In this document: one piece after another, positions 13,502-27,258 of the stretch
Layout of the letters: every line of letters starts with the position of its first letter
Position numbering within the stretch: position 1 is the first letter of the stretch
Source: Clavelina lepadiformis
Lineage: Eukaryota > Chordata > Ascidiacea > Aplousobranchia > Clavelinidae
Reading direction: 5' to 3'
Assembly (NCBI RefSeq): GCF_947623445.1
Contig: NC_135242.1
Span: 21,390,001 to 21,454,000 of the forward strand
Length of the DNA: 64,000 nucleotides
Notes under the pieces: generated by a model
The model's database searches: none
Seen by the model: only the letters and a program-made list of their open reading frames with translations
What the model was told of the DNA's origin: nothing
Made by a program: the position numbers and the translations under genes

Positions 13502-16500
13502 TTAGTAATCCGTGACGTAATAACGGTCATATCTGCAAAAATCACATTCATAATAAATGACGATCATATTAGTGGGCCTTTGATACGCACATAGATCTAG
13601 GCTTATATATTCGTGAAATACAACAACGAAAAGTTTTAAAATGACATCAAACCGGTCAAGTTCTTTCTCCGGCGTTGCTGTTCTTCCCACCGGCTCTGGT
13701 CGCACAACAGGAAGTGATGTGACTTGAGAAGAAAGCGAAGACAACTTCCGGTGTTGGAAAATTTTATCGTTTTCGCTGAAAGAAATATTTTAGTTAGAAA
13801 ATAGGTTCCTATTATATATATGTAATGATTAAGACCTAGTCCGGTAGACATATGCGTTTAGGAAATGCGATACAACACCACTATGTTAGCCTATATTTCG
13901 AAACAACGGTGTTTCATTAAGCTATGGTTGCTGTTAATTTAAATTTGATGTAACTTTTTTATAACGGTGACAGCGAAATCTGTTGGCCGAAGACTAAGAC
14001 ATTCTTAGTCAAATACAACAGATGTAAATTTCATTTTATATATTTTGTAGGTTATTTGTTTTCATTTATTTAACAACCAGAATTTGTATGTAGTATTTTG
14101 GATAATATAGCATAGTGCACCGGTTGGTAGGCTAATTTGTTCAAAAAATGGAGCCTCGAAAAGTCCAGCAATTTTACACTTGCTGATTTTGAAAATATCA
14201 CACACACGCTGTTTTTCAAGCTAGACCAGTTAAACCCGCATTGCTGGATTACAACCAGAGCATTTTTTCTGACGCTCAGGGCAATTTATGAGATACATAG
14301 ATCCAAAATGACGTAGCGCTACAGTTCGAGCATATTGGACTTAATGACGCAGCCTTATGTTGCAAATTATCTCAATGTTTTCCTGCTGTTGTCTTGCGAA
14401 TTTATTCAAAATGATAAGGAAATATTTCGTGTAACGCATTTACTCCTATTCGACGTGATCAGAAGAACATATAACTGTAAATCAGACAATAGCCTACACA
14501 AGTGTTAATATATAGACAGGTGAATGATGCAAACGCGCATTTTTTACTCATTATTCAACAAAGATATTATCGAATTATATTTCACATACCCGTATTGTCT
14601 TGAATCTCTTCTCTCAACACTTGGGTCTGGTTTTTGTCTTTCGGCGACAATTTGCCGGATCCGAGGTAGGAAAGATCTGAACATATAATTTTATAATAAT
14701 TTGCAGCAATGTCATCTTAAGTGAGTTATAAAGTATAAGTCTAATTTAATCCAGAAAATCATGGTAGAACAAGTTCTGAAAATTTCAAAGTACAGCGCCA
14801 CAGTTGTCAACGGATTCCGAAAATAGCCACGATATTGTTATTTTCAAAAATGTTGCATATCATATCTCATAGAAAGTTCGCTGAAACAATTTTGCATTAT
14901 ATACGGTAGCACTTCAACCCCAAATGCCCGACCGACAACAGTATATGTGGGCGACCGGTTAAACCAGGCGGCCACGTCGAAAACGAAAATATTTGAAAGA
15001 TCAGCATTCTACTTTTCACACTCTACGCAAAATTAAAGGTTAAACGATGAACCGCTGCATTTAAGCTCACAAAGACATAGACGGAAAGGTGTAATTACCG
15101 AATAGGAATAGTGAAAAGATCTTACTTAAATTTCTTCGCCCTTTTCTTCCCCGGTGGAGCTGGGCAGAGAATACGACAAATTTGTTCGAGCTCCGAAGAC
15201 TCCTTGCCAGGCAGAAGCATCTGCAAGGCTTGTTTCATCTCTGACGGATTGGCTCCACTGTCCTTTGCTAATCCTCGGATCAAGCGCATTTCCTTTGTAA
15301 TGACAAGTACGACAGTAAGGTGAGATTTTAAGTGCGTCAATATGCTGTAGCAACCTTTTAAAGCATGTTTGAGTGAAAATTCGACATGTAAAACGTTTTT
15401 TGACAAGAAGGTCGCGTTTTAGGTAATATAAAAATTTTATGAAGTTTTCAGAAAGTTTTACAATATACTTGAAACCGAAAAATCACAAATTTGTTTTTCT
15501 GTGTGATCTGTATTAGATGGCTTATAAGCTGACAAAACATCTATGTGGTGCAAGTAATATCCAAAATACGTAACCTAAAGTTGAATTAGTTAGTCGAAGA
15601 ACTTGATCTTGCTTAGAAACCAGTTTTATCAAACCACAATGACGCAACTATACTAATTACGACTTGTAGCCTACTTGTTCCATTAGCGCCCTCTCCTGGT
15701 GCAAGCCAACTTCCCGCCTCGTTTCAAATAATTCTTGGTGCATTCTCCTTTCGATTTCTGAAGCATGCGATGACGTGTGAATGACGTCATTGGAGCTATC
15801 CAGCAGTCCCCACATATTGTCTTCTAGATTGTTTTCCGAGCTATTTTGTGTCTATTGTTTTAAATAAAACTTAGTGTTGTATATAAAATGGTTGAACGTT
15901 CGTGCTCTTGAGATATGGTCAAACCATAACAAAAAGAACGTTACTCAGCACATGCAGACTGCTGTGATAAGTTGTTTACGAGGCAAAAGTTGATTAGACA
16001 TCACGGTGGCCCACAATAATTTCATTCAGACTAAGATCAACACGAGAACAAAGTGGAAAATTCTGAAACAAATCTATCACCGGATGGAATAATACCAAGA
16101 CTGTATTTAGTTGGGAAAGATACAGAAACGTATTGCATACGATGCAAACGATGCGGTCGGGCCATTTTGAACTTATTTCGGTGATGACTGATCATGTTAT
16201 TCCGTTCCCGACATCACACTACTTGCCGTATATTGATCGCTAGATTTCCTAAAGTTTCTTTCTGATTTCCGTTTGAGAAGTTCTTCCTTCCGTTTCCGTT
16301 CCACAGCAAACGTCCGTTTTGTTTCCTCTACCTAAAGTCAAAGTTTAATAAAAGAAAAACTTTTAGAAAACGAAAAAATATTTGATTAGGTGGTAATAGA
16401 TTTAGCATTACTTGAACTCTATGTTCCTGCATTATAGATTTGCATTCTGATGACGTCATATTGCCATTTGACGTCAAGAGCTGGAGAAACGTCGTCATTA

Positions 16501-19500
16501 AATCTTCAATTGCGGATCGTTCTCTCATCAATGAAGACATCTGTTACATTTATTAATATCGTTCAACATTATAATTCAATAATGTTGTAATGATGATAGT
16601 AGTGTGCTAATGGCAAGATACATAACTAGCGGTAGTTAACTTTGCTTATTTACAATTGCATCGTAGTTATAACATAAGTACGTTCAAAGTTGCATTGGAA
16701 CGAAGCCTTACTTCGGTCGTTTTCAACAGCTGACTCGTTAATACATGCCCAACGAATATCACACCACTACGACGTGACGTAATCGTTCGATGACGTTTTC
16801 CACGAAGTTCAAATTTTTTCGTATCCAGTTTTATCTCACCGGACGCGATTTGCAATTTTTCCTTCAACTCTCGACGAATTCCTTCTTCGGTTTCTTCTCC
16901 GCTGATCACCCTTTCTAAAGCCAAGCGCTTCTTTTGCGCCACCGCGTGTAAAGCTTTTAGTCGCTGGTCCAATGCTAGGTGGACAGTTCTGCAATATAAC
17001 AAATGGGTAATTTTTCCGAATACCAGAAAACAAACGCCAATAAAATTTTACTGGACTGGAGTACTAGACCAGTTTAAGGCACTACCTGGAATAGAAACTA
17101 CGCTAACCTCTGTAAAATCAATTTCTTTATCTTGTTTTCTCCCTTCAAGCCTAAGTAGGCATCAGACTTTGATATGCTCGCCTGTACGCTCTCCACCTTC
17201 TTCAATACGTCAACGCTGACGTCATCCACAGTGCAGTGAGCACGAAGAGGTCTTTCGTCTGATGACGTAACTTCTCTAGATTGGTTCAATTCTTCGGTGA
17301 AGCTATGGAGTTCTTCTTTATGGCGGAAATAAATATCTTCCAACCAATGCTCATCCACACCTACAAAAGTATAATGGGTTTGTTCTTCAAGTTAACGGAA
17401 TAAAAAGTAACCTAAATACTTTTTGTTCTAAACAACAAGTCACATGAAATGTAGTAACTTAAAATCAAAAGTTCAAAAAGTAACTGCTTGAAAACTAGAA
17501 AATCGACGTGTTTAATGAGAAAGAATGCGCAGGATTTTACCTTTTGCAAGCAATTCATTTTTTATTTTCATCTCCTCCTTCTCCACCTCGTTACGTGTTT
17601 GTGACATCACGGTGAGGTAAGAATCGTAAATTTGAAAAGCGCAGTCATCCATCTCTTCCTGTAAAACGTCGTAATTTATTGAAATTGAACAAAAATAACA
17701 TTCTTAAAATTAAACTTTGAGAATTTACCTCAAGCTTTTGGTCATCATAAAGCTTTTCACGGAATTTTCTAACTTTAAGCTTAATCCATTCCGTTACGTC
17801 ATTTGTTCTGACGTCATTTCCGACGTCACGAAAGGATTTATTGCCTCTATTAATTTTTAAACGACTAGAGTCGTTGTTTTTAATATTATCCCGTCTAACA
17901 TCGGAAACTTTCTTTTCAAAATTAACCTTTCGCGCTTTTAAGTTTGAAACAAACTTTTCCCCCATTGATTGACGTTGCACATTAGATATCATGTCTTGCC
18001 TGGAAAAAAAATTGCTGTTTTTCGTAAAGATTAATCGATCAAATCGATCGATCGTTGTCGATCAAAAGAAGAGATCTGGTTATGTATATGATTTGATTTG
18101 CATATATACAGTAGGTTCATTTAACTACACGTTGACTATATGAAGTGTAGGTGTACCTTTTAGCAATTTTCAGAACTTCAGTTTGCTGAGAAGCCATTTT
18201 GTTCCACACCTTCTTCTCTTTCGCAAGATCTTTTGTTATTTTTATTATGACGTCATTGCGACGTGCAGCGCTCTTGTGAACTTTAAAAATGCTCTCAGAA
18301 AAAACGAGCAGGAGTTCATCCAATAAAAAGCTTTCCGCTTTTAACACTTGTTGTGTGGAGTCATCCGTTGCCATAATTTCTTTGTTTATTTTTTGCAAAG
18401 AATACCTGTCAGCATCCAATGACATTTCTTTTAATGACGTCATAGTTCTTTCCAAAGACTTTAAATGTTCCGCTTCAATGACATCATAAGTATGACGTTG
18501 TTTAACAAGTGATATCATTTCCTCTTGAAACTGTACAAATAAGAAAACCAGGATATTTATTTGATGTCGTTGAAATTCTGACCTTCTGCGTGGCAATTTG
18601 ACAGCTCGAGACAAACTTACCGTTTCATTTTTTAAAGTAATAAAGATTTTTGCATTTCTTTCAAAAACTGGTTAAAAAAATTTACCTTTAAAGAAAATTC
18701 CCCGAGTTTTTCTTGCCATTCGAAAATTTCTTCTTTGTGCTTCTCAAGGAAATTGCTGGCTTCCTTTCGTGGGTCCTGTTTAAAAAGGAATATCGTTTTG
18801 TCGAGCATCCTTTAAAGAAAGATCTTGTAACTAGAAATATACGGATAAGTCTTTATCAGCAAATACGTTTAATTTCACGCATTATGGCTGCAGATAATTG
18901 TGGTATATTTCCATCCAAAACATTTCAAAGATGTTTTATAATTGAAAAAAATAACCTTGCTTACACCATTGTGTTCTAGAAAAGTTCTTTTCTTGTATTT
19001 TTCCTCTTCGTAGATCGGACTGTATTGATCTGAAAAGTCGTAATCTTGCCTGTTCTGTGAATTGCAAAATATAACATCACTGCCTTTGACCATGAACGGC
19101 AAAAACATGAAAGTTTATGGTTTGTGTTGTTGTTTAACAACGTTTTTATAAAGGAGGCATATAGTTGGAATTCTCCAAAACTATAATGTCATGTTTGCTA
19201 AGTTTAGAAAGCATTATTTGGTTGTATCTTATAGACAATTATACAGCAACGTTGATTTTAAAACAAATCATTTCTATAAATAAAGTTAAAAAGAAACCTC
19301 TTCGGAAATTCGGACGGACAAGTCTTTCGTTAAGTATTTCCTTTTCTGTTCAAATTCTCCCTGCAAAGTGTGCAGCTGACGAAACTTTAAAACTTCCACG
19401 TCATTAAGCATCTGCATAAAAATTCAGTTGGATAACAGCAGAAGCTCGTTTTTCTCGGTTTTCTCTCATTAACCTATTGTTAGACCGTTGCCACATTGAG

Positions 19501-22500
19501 GAGAATGAAGCGCACTGTAGGTAAGTTTTCCGGAATCCTGGCACATAACATTTTAGTGTTAAACTAGATTCAATATTCAATTCATATTTGCTAAACTAAA
19601 CCATGGTAGGAATTTAGCTCTGGCCTCAGCCTTGCATTGAATTTGGCTTCTTGTTTCATGTAAGTCGTAACAGTCGTGGGACGTTTGCAGAAATGTTTGA
19701 ACCAAACCGCTTTAACGGCAACGCAGAAATAAAAAAAAACAAATACCTATAGGTGTCAGCGGTGTAACGAAAGCTCCTGAAAACCGTTATTTGTGTCACT
19801 TATGTGACTTTGGTTCGTGCATTTCTTGTATATATGGTCACCTTCTCACCTTAAACGTAGCTTGTACAGTTAAATTTAGCATGCGTGGATGTTACAATTG
19901 ATTTACAGTTTTCCTTACAAATTGTACCAATATTTACAAGCCACAATAATCACGATGTCTTACAGTAGTGATACGTTTTAATTGTATGCGTGTCTTACGT
20001 GTTATTTACTATCCCGCAAAGCACTAATTTGGCCCGAGCGTCCGACTTTCGCTGATTACAATCAATGAATAAATAATTGCTGATGTACGATTGCGCCTTG
20101 TAAGTACAGTACATGGTACCATAGATATCACGGTGGGTAGAGATGGCACAATGGGGCGAAAGATGGTCATATTCTGATCTAAGCTGTTTTGTAGAACATT
20201 GTCTTACCCTTTTATAACTATTTTGGTACCGTCTTAAAATGCAATTCGTTTATAACAGTGGTTCTTAACCTTTTTTCCCCCAGCGCCCCTTTTCAGAGGT
20301 TTCCATAGTCTGCTGCCCACCATAATATGAAAGGGCTGTGTTAAAAATGATGAGTGTTTAGTGAAAAGACCGGCTTAATCACCAATCCGGTTGCCTTGTA
20401 TTTGGGAGAAGCGATATTATTTAATATATTAATAAGAGTAATAATAACAGAAATAATAAGAGAATGGTTGATATAGAAAAATACACATTAATAAAGCAGG
20501 AAAAATGTATTTAATGGCTACCTTGGGCCTGGTGAGAACTTGCCAACTTAAGTATATCTGGTTCAATATTTGATAAAAATAGCCCCAGATCACCCTTCTT
20601 ACTTATTTGCAATCTATTTCTCTGCTTAGTTAAGAGTTGCAAGACCGAACCGAATCCCTTCTCTGTAGACTGAATTGAGCTAATGTCTTAGCAATGAAAT
20701 TGCGTTGACTTGCTGTTAACTAACTCTTCGGATTCTATGTCTAGTGTTACGTCATAAACGAAATGCTGGCCTAAATAAAAAAAAAGAAAAAGAGAGAAAC
20801 GTTCATAAACGGTACTCTTGGTAGCCTTTACAATTTTTTTGGAATTTTACGATTCGACTATAAGAGCCACAAAAAAACATGCCGGTGAACCGCAGTTTGA
20901 CAACCACTGGCCTATACAAAGCAAGAGTATACATTGATCTTGATCTAGCAGAACTACTAAAGCAAATTTGCAGTGAGGTAAATATCGTCACACCTTCTGA
21001 ATATAACGCCCCCTATAGCGCCCCCTGAGTATTTCCGCCCCTCTAAAAATCAAAAGCGCCCCCTAGGGGGCGGTAGCGCCCAGGTTAAGAACCACTGGTT
21101 TATAACAACGTATCGAGTACTATACCCGGCTGTAGCGATAATTAAGCCGTTAATTAGCAAGAACCTGGCAGAATGGACCCACAAATTTTGTTACATCTAT
21201 AAGTTGTACAAATTCTTACTTCTGTTTCGTTTTCCTTGCTTAAAACTTCCGCCATGTTTGTGACGTCATAATCGCTGTCGTGACGTGTTGACGATTTCAT
21301 AAGATGTTGGGTTTCTTTCTTTTTCTAACAAATAAGCACCGTAAATTAAGTGCCCTTTTCTTTAACTACTGTAGATTACAAAAAATCCTGATAAACAACA
21401 CTATAATGCTATAAACTAACTTTGAAAAGCTGTAAAAAAAGTGAATCGACAGGATAGAATCGATCACGTTTAAACGTTTCAAAACCAGTAAAGTTTCGAA
21501 CAGCCCACCTTTCGTATGGGTTCAATTGTCAAGAGTGGTCTTGACCAACAATGCAGAAGAACTAAGACGAAAAATGCGACAAGAAAACCGAGAATAAAGC
21601 AAGCCAGAACCAACAACACAATGCACCTGAAATATACAACGAATATGAGGTACAATTAAACATGATTGAGCACAACAACTCAAAAAAGAAAATTAAAAAA
21701 GGTCCACTAATTGGGTCAGGTTGGTCTTGTTAGTTTTACCGTCGGTTTTAAGGTGTTATTTGGTAGAAATATACGTAATAGGTTATTGCTTTGTGTGCGA
21801 ATTGTTAACTATATGCTGTATTTGTTTATGGTTGTTGAGATATTGTACTTGGCTCAACATACCAAATGCATGACGTAGTTGTGGAGGAGGTTTCCTTGGT
21901 AACACAAACGGATGCAGACAGGCTGTCACTGACGCTAAGCTGCAAAAATTAGCTCTGTATGTTTGCTTGGATTTTTCGTATAGACAAAGTATCCAACGGA
22001 TTATGAACAGAGGTTATCGGAATGTCAGTTAACTTCACATTTCAAAACACATAGAAATAACTTTTTACCGAAGGGTTTGTGAAGTACTCGACCGCAGACG
22101 TGATCAAGTGTGATGATGTGACGCCGCTTCCTAAATTGCTCAAGGTTGCTTCATAGACCAATCGCAGTGAGCCAGAAGCTGGTGATAAATTTTGTAAAGC
22201 ACCTCAATTATCATGCAAATACTGCATTTCCATGTTGCGTTCAGGAAATTACCCTATTGTACCTGATAAATTGCCAGCCCTGAAAATGATTTGGTTCGTC
22301 TGGGTTGATATTAACGTTTGGTCTGTAGGTTCGACGATGTTCAAAATTTCAAGCTCTTGAATCGACTCGTTGACAGTGACGTCAAATAAATCCCCAGCCA
22401 GCACCTGTCCGACCAAGGTAACCCTGAAAGCGTCCGGGTTTCGTTCCGTATCATACACCTGACAAAAAGCAGTTTTTATTAATTAGCTTGACAGAAATAC

Positions 22501-23241
22501 TATCTAGGTAGGATGACATTCAGGATGTTTTGGTTATTATAATTAATTTATTCTCTATTCGCCACGATAGCATTAGAATATTTAATTCAGCCAACTCTAG
22601 CGCTTTCTAGTTTGCTCAAGGCCTATATAGGCATAACAATAATGTCTTTAAACGTCGACCGTACAGTAAAGAATTCTTACGGTTAGCGATTTTGACACGT
22701 TCAGTGAAGTGCTGGTCACCACTACGTTTCTTCGAATCCGTTTTTCTCGTTCTGTGAAAATGACATAGCCGTCGTCTTCCAATGACCTTTCCTTCCATGC
22801 CGCTTGACGAAGTCTTGAGATGAAGTCATTTTCTAAGTCATTGACCTCATTAGTTTTAGCTCCCAAGCCGAAATCTGGATCTATACAAGACCGTCAGAAG
22901 TTGCGATCACAAACAATATGCCTTTTCGCTGCCAATGTTGTGTTTTAGTTATTGTGATTATTAGCCTATTGACCTTTCGATTACGATTTTAATGTTTCTG
23001 GCTGAGTTGACGATTTACCTTTTAAATTAGCATAGCTATCTTTTCTGAACAATTGCAGGAATCCCAAATTCGACGTCATTATAGGACGCTGTGCAGTTGG
23101 AACCCTCTTGGGGTAAATTTCAAGAAGCTTCGATGAGTTTTGTCCTGATGACGTCATCAGTTTCACTGTCATGCCTGAATGAACCAATGTGAGCAAAGTT
23201 GTGGCCGATAAGGACACGAAAACCCATATAAGTTGCATCAT
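13502..23241 (-). CDS. EVC2: EVC2/limbin-like single-pass coiled-coil membrane protein
   Basis: Limbin acts at the base of primary cilia in Hedgehog signalling, with EVC and Smoothened. 21 exons, about 1,200 aa (human about 1,300): 23019-23241, 22681-22880, 22263-22458, 22069-22178, 21863-21939, 21509-21626, 21220-21324, 19298-19411, about 18967-19049, 18686-18809, 18157-18530, 17729-17999, 17541-17658, 17108-17360, 16712-16988, 16412-16540, 16218-16331, 15675-15851, 15126-15292, 14590-14676, 13502-13775. Order: hydrophobic N-terminus (about 1-20); N-terminal domain with LVYEATL, like the YAATL stretch of limbin; one TM in exon 6 (LLVLACFILGFLVAFFVLV); then Glu/Lys-rich coiled coils; then a C-terminal LLPGKESSELEQICRIL block resembling the limbin end. 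Exon 9 is the least certain exon, and the last ~40 residues may be read-through past an unseen splice site. The name rests on architecture and short motifs, not a search. Confidence 0.72.
20256..21097. mobile_element. hAT-like element (842 bp) inside an EVC2-like intron
   Basis: Termini CAGTGGTTCTTAACC and its inverted copy GGTTAAGAACCACTG, flanked on both sides by a perfect 8-bp target duplication, GTTTATAA (20248-20255 and 21098-21105). It lies in the intron between exons 7 and 8. No transposase frame is evident, so it is non-autonomous. A further hAT-type right terminus (CAGTTTGACAACCACTG, 20893-20909) lies inside it, suggesting a nested or recombined element. Confidence 0.88.
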
Positions 23242-24175
23242 TTGTCGAACTAGCCTGGTTTGTTTATGCAGTTTGTGTATTTCTTTCGTTCACGCTACCA
23301 TGTTTAATCAGCTGTGACTTCCGCTTGCAGCTAGCATGCATCACAGCCTGAAGCTTTCAGGTAAAACAGGTTACAGACACCCCGACCGATTTCGCTGAAA
23401 CCGACAACCTTGCAGCTAAAACACAGTTTCAGGTTTATCAGTTCGCTTACTAGAAGAGATATCAATAACGCTTGGATTTAATCCAGTTCAATCCTACAAT
23501 TCCTACGTCACAAAGCGCGCCTTTGGGCGCGGCATTGTTCAACTAACTTTGTCAACATTCCGTAATAATAGCTGAGGACGCTTTGCGCCTCGGAGAACAG
23601 TATTATGACAACCGCTTTTACGACAACATAATGAAAAGGCCCAACAATCGCGACAAATGTGACTACGATTAGTGCTTTTTTCTAAAATATTTCAGTGATA
23701 TTACGAAATCTATAAAACGTATTTCGTCAATTCTTACTGTAACGGAAGCAGGAATATATGTTTTTCTCTTGAAATTTGGAGAGAGCTACAAATATTCTTG
23801 CAGTGTTTGCTCTAAGGCCGAGGTCTAAATGAAGTTTCGCACCACTTCTTGTTGTAGCCTACCCTACAGTATGGCAACCCTTCGCATATGTTTGAAAACA
23901 CACAATAATTACAAATTGTTTGAGCAGCCATGTATGAAAAATCACATCGCTGCTATAAACAGGAAATTACAAAGGCCTTTTTGTCAAAGATAGGACCCCA
24001 CAGCGTTACCTTAGTGTTGAAATATAGCTTAATACAAAGTGTCATTTTTCGAAAATGCTGTGAAAAGTATTTACAAATATTTCTTCACTCTTTTAATTTC
24101 TTTTTTGTCCTTTTGAAACTCTCTTTTTCGTGTCGTACTTGATACTTTCTTCAAATAGAAGATTAAGGTCAAATC

Positions 24176-24648
24176 CAGGGGCGAGCAGTACCGCGGTATT
24201 ATGCTACCGAAATACTGTACCACGGTGTACTATGTTTCAGTACCGTCAACGGTGCCGTCAATACTTTCGGAAAAAGGTGCCGAATCCTTGTACCGAATTA
24301 CTTTTTTTAATAAGTTTTGTCGGTTTCGTTTCTGTGTTTTGAGATGACTATTTCAAGGTTTTGAGTAAAATGTTTTTTAAAAGATCATTTTTAAGTAAAC
24401 CCAATGCCAACTTCAACGATCACTATTCTATTTTGATCTATAAATGTCTAATATAAAGTTGCGACGAGTCAAGTCATGTTTGTGTTTTGATCTCGCCAGC
24501 AGCATGATTCATTATGCAAAAAGTACCGGTACATGATAACTACCTACAGTACTTTTTAGAAACAGAATATCGGCATCGTCGGTACATTTTTGCCAACTTC
24601 CGGTACCGTTACGGACGATCCTTTTAAAGTACCGACCGACCACCTCTG
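24176..24648. mobile_element. Probable hAT-like MITE (473 bp)
   Basis: Left end CAGGGGCGAGCAGTACCG; right end, read inverted, CAGAGGTGGTCGGTCGGTAC, an imperfect match. The interior has many GTACCG/CGGTAC words that make extended self-complementarity. Flanks GTCAAATC and AGCAAATG agree at only 5 of 8 positions, so the target duplication is decayed or the edges are slightly off. Confidence 0.55.
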
Positions 24649-24726
24649 AGCAAATGTTGCCACATTGCTGTGGATACAAATTGCACGAAACGCTTTTCTC
24701 TCAAAGCAATTATCTTACCACTGCAC

Positions 24727-24908
24727 AAGTCAAAAGTAAAATAGATGGCAAAGTCATAAAACCAACTTATGGGATCTGTTTTGACATTAAAATGTCTTGA
24801 CTTGCTTAGATTTATGTTTTGTAATTTATGAATGAGTTTCTTTCATCCCAAGACAATCATCGTAAGACGGAACAGGTCAAAAGTAAAATAGGTGACAAAG
24901 TCAGTCAA
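24727..24908. repeat. Imperfect direct repeat (~30 bp core, ~145 bp apart)
   Basis: The core TCAAAAGTAAAATA followed by GATGGCAAAGTCA or GGTGACAAAGTCA occurs near 24730 and 24877. No terminal inverted repeat was seen. It lies just beyond the probable hAT-like element. Confidence 0.5.
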
Positions 24909-27258
24909 GCCATCATGTCATGCCTATACAGAATCGATTCTGTTATTAACACGTTTTGGCGTTTTTGAGTTTTTCAGGCAAGTATTATAATGCATGAGTT
25001 ACTTTTAATCAAAGCCTTATAAGAAGATTTGTGACGTATATGATCATATATATATACGTATATATCATCTTCGACGCATGTACAGATCACGTGCAGACGG
25101 ACGCACGCAGCAGCAAAGCAGTGGTGCCACAGACCATGCAACGGCTGAACACAGTGAAAGCTGATAAACTGCAGCGTTATGTTGAACTTCTTGTTGAATG
25201 TTGAACTTATCAAAGAAGAAGTCTTTTAATTGAATCTGATTTAATTATATACTTCCCCGCCGGTCGTAGGCTCGTAGACAGCGTATTAAGCGGCGAGAAC
25301 GCACGCTTATAAAGAAGAAAAAGGCTGAAGGCAGGTAGGCCGGTATAAGTACTTTTGGTCGTGCTGGACTGCATTTAGGCGCAGAACTTGTTCTCCTTTT
25401 TTCTATGTGAAATCGCTTTTAGATGGAGGAATAGGGTGTTTATGTTTGTCACCAAGTTTTTAACACATCTGAAAAAATAGAACTTCATTCAAGACGGTAA
25501 ATTTGTTTACTTCGGCAAACTGCAGCAATCTAAACAATGTTACGGCGAACCTTGAGATTTGCTAACTGCACAATACAATACGTAAAGAATGGTTCAAGCC
25601 AGATATTTCGCCAAGATATAGATTTTATCGATAAACAAAGCCCAAAGCCCAGCCCAGCTACTTCGTCGACTAACTTCTTAGGGTATTAATGAAAACAAAA
25701 CATTGTAAACACTTAATGTCAGCATTAAATGTATACGTTATACGTACAAACGTCGCCATGAAGTTGGAATTTGCTGCTTGTGTCTAGGGATACTCTGGTC
25801 GTTAGGAAACTTGTTGTTGCAATTTCCTTACACCAAAATTCACAGTAAGGTCGGCAAAGCTATTTGTTATAGTTTTTGCTATGGTTTGTAGTTTTTTGAT
25901 TGGAGGCGTTTTAAGGACGGTTTAATTTGTCTTTTTGGAGTTGACATTATCTGTGAAGATTTGGTGTCAGTGAAGGCAACAATCCATTGTACCAGAAGAC
26001 AATATGAGAAATGTGTAAGTACAGTTTGTGTCCTCAAGAACATGATGTTTATTGAAATATATTTTCTTTGTAAGTGCTTATAAAAGATTTAAAGCTTTTT
26101 CCATGTTAAAATTATCTATTTTTTATTTTCTTGTGCGGGTTAACAATTTTGACTCGTTAAACGATGGAACCTCGCTGTGCTGCTTTTTGTGTGCAGATTT
26201 ATATTTGCGAAATTTAGAAAACCGTTAATTGCCAACGTTTATAGATCTGCAAATTTCTTTTAGAGATATTACATTTTTTTCTAAAATACTTCATTAACTT
26301 AAAATCACGTCGATCATTTAGTAAAGAGGAAATTAGTGAAACATACTTACTCGTAAATTTTGGCTTTTTCCCTCGTTCATGGTTTTGTCATTTTCCCGTC
26401 TACCTTTGTTGAGTTCAACGTCGAATGCGGACCGATTAATTAGGCCTAGTTTTAAATATTCGAAAACGGCTTAGCTTATTTATGTCATTTTGTTTTCAGA
26501 TTAACGCTATTGTAAGCCTGTTTCTATTTTTGTTGTTTTTTGCCTTGTTTTTATTTTTTTCATAAAAGATTTGAAGAATTAAAACATATAGGTTTTAACA
26601 GTATACTTTTAACAACGTGGTTTGTTTTATTCATGTATGTACATACATATGTTTACTTTGTCTCAATTCAGTTTACCTTGGATAAAGTTTAAAAACATCT
26701 TTATACAAAACGGTTTAAAAACAATTGATTTTTTTTTCAAGGCTTATAAAAGTATTAATCAATCGTATAACTTATTATTTACCGAAGTCAAATTTACTTT
26801 AACTGATTTTTTAAAACAGTCGCATTCGATCAATTTCCAACGACGCGACATAAAGTTGGCATCATAAGAAAATAAATTATGCGAAAAATCGATACTAAAT
26901 TTGTCATTGTTTGGAAATATTGAAGAGTTTGAGCTTTGGAAATAAAAAATTCTGATCGTGATTATATATTGAACCAAGAACAAAATCTTGTTGCAATGTT
27001 AGTTGAAAATAGTAAATATATTGGCGACAATTATTCTTTAATAATTTATGAGAATGTCTGCCATTATTGTGGCAGCCGGCACTTAATCTTCATGTGGAAC
27101 ACGCGATAGCCGACAAGTTTCCAATTTGTTGGCTATTTTAGAAATTTACCCTTAAGAATGAACAATTAAGACAAAATCACTTCTTGTATTCACATTCACT
27201 TTAGCAAAATTTCTATGACGTAAATTATTTTGATAGGCTTAATCATGTCGTCATCGTT

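Larger units (their letters stand above)
23242..27258. other. Divergent intergenic region between EVC2-like and Cys-loop receptor genes
   Basis: About 4 kb separating the ATG of the minus-strand EVC2-like gene from the first supportable exon of the plus-strand receptor. It contains a probable hAT-like element (24176-24648) and an imperfect direct repeat at 24727/24871. A short ATG with a strong GTAAGT donor at 26005-26015 could be the receptor's first coding exon, but this is unproven. No other exon is recognised. Confidence 0.45.
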
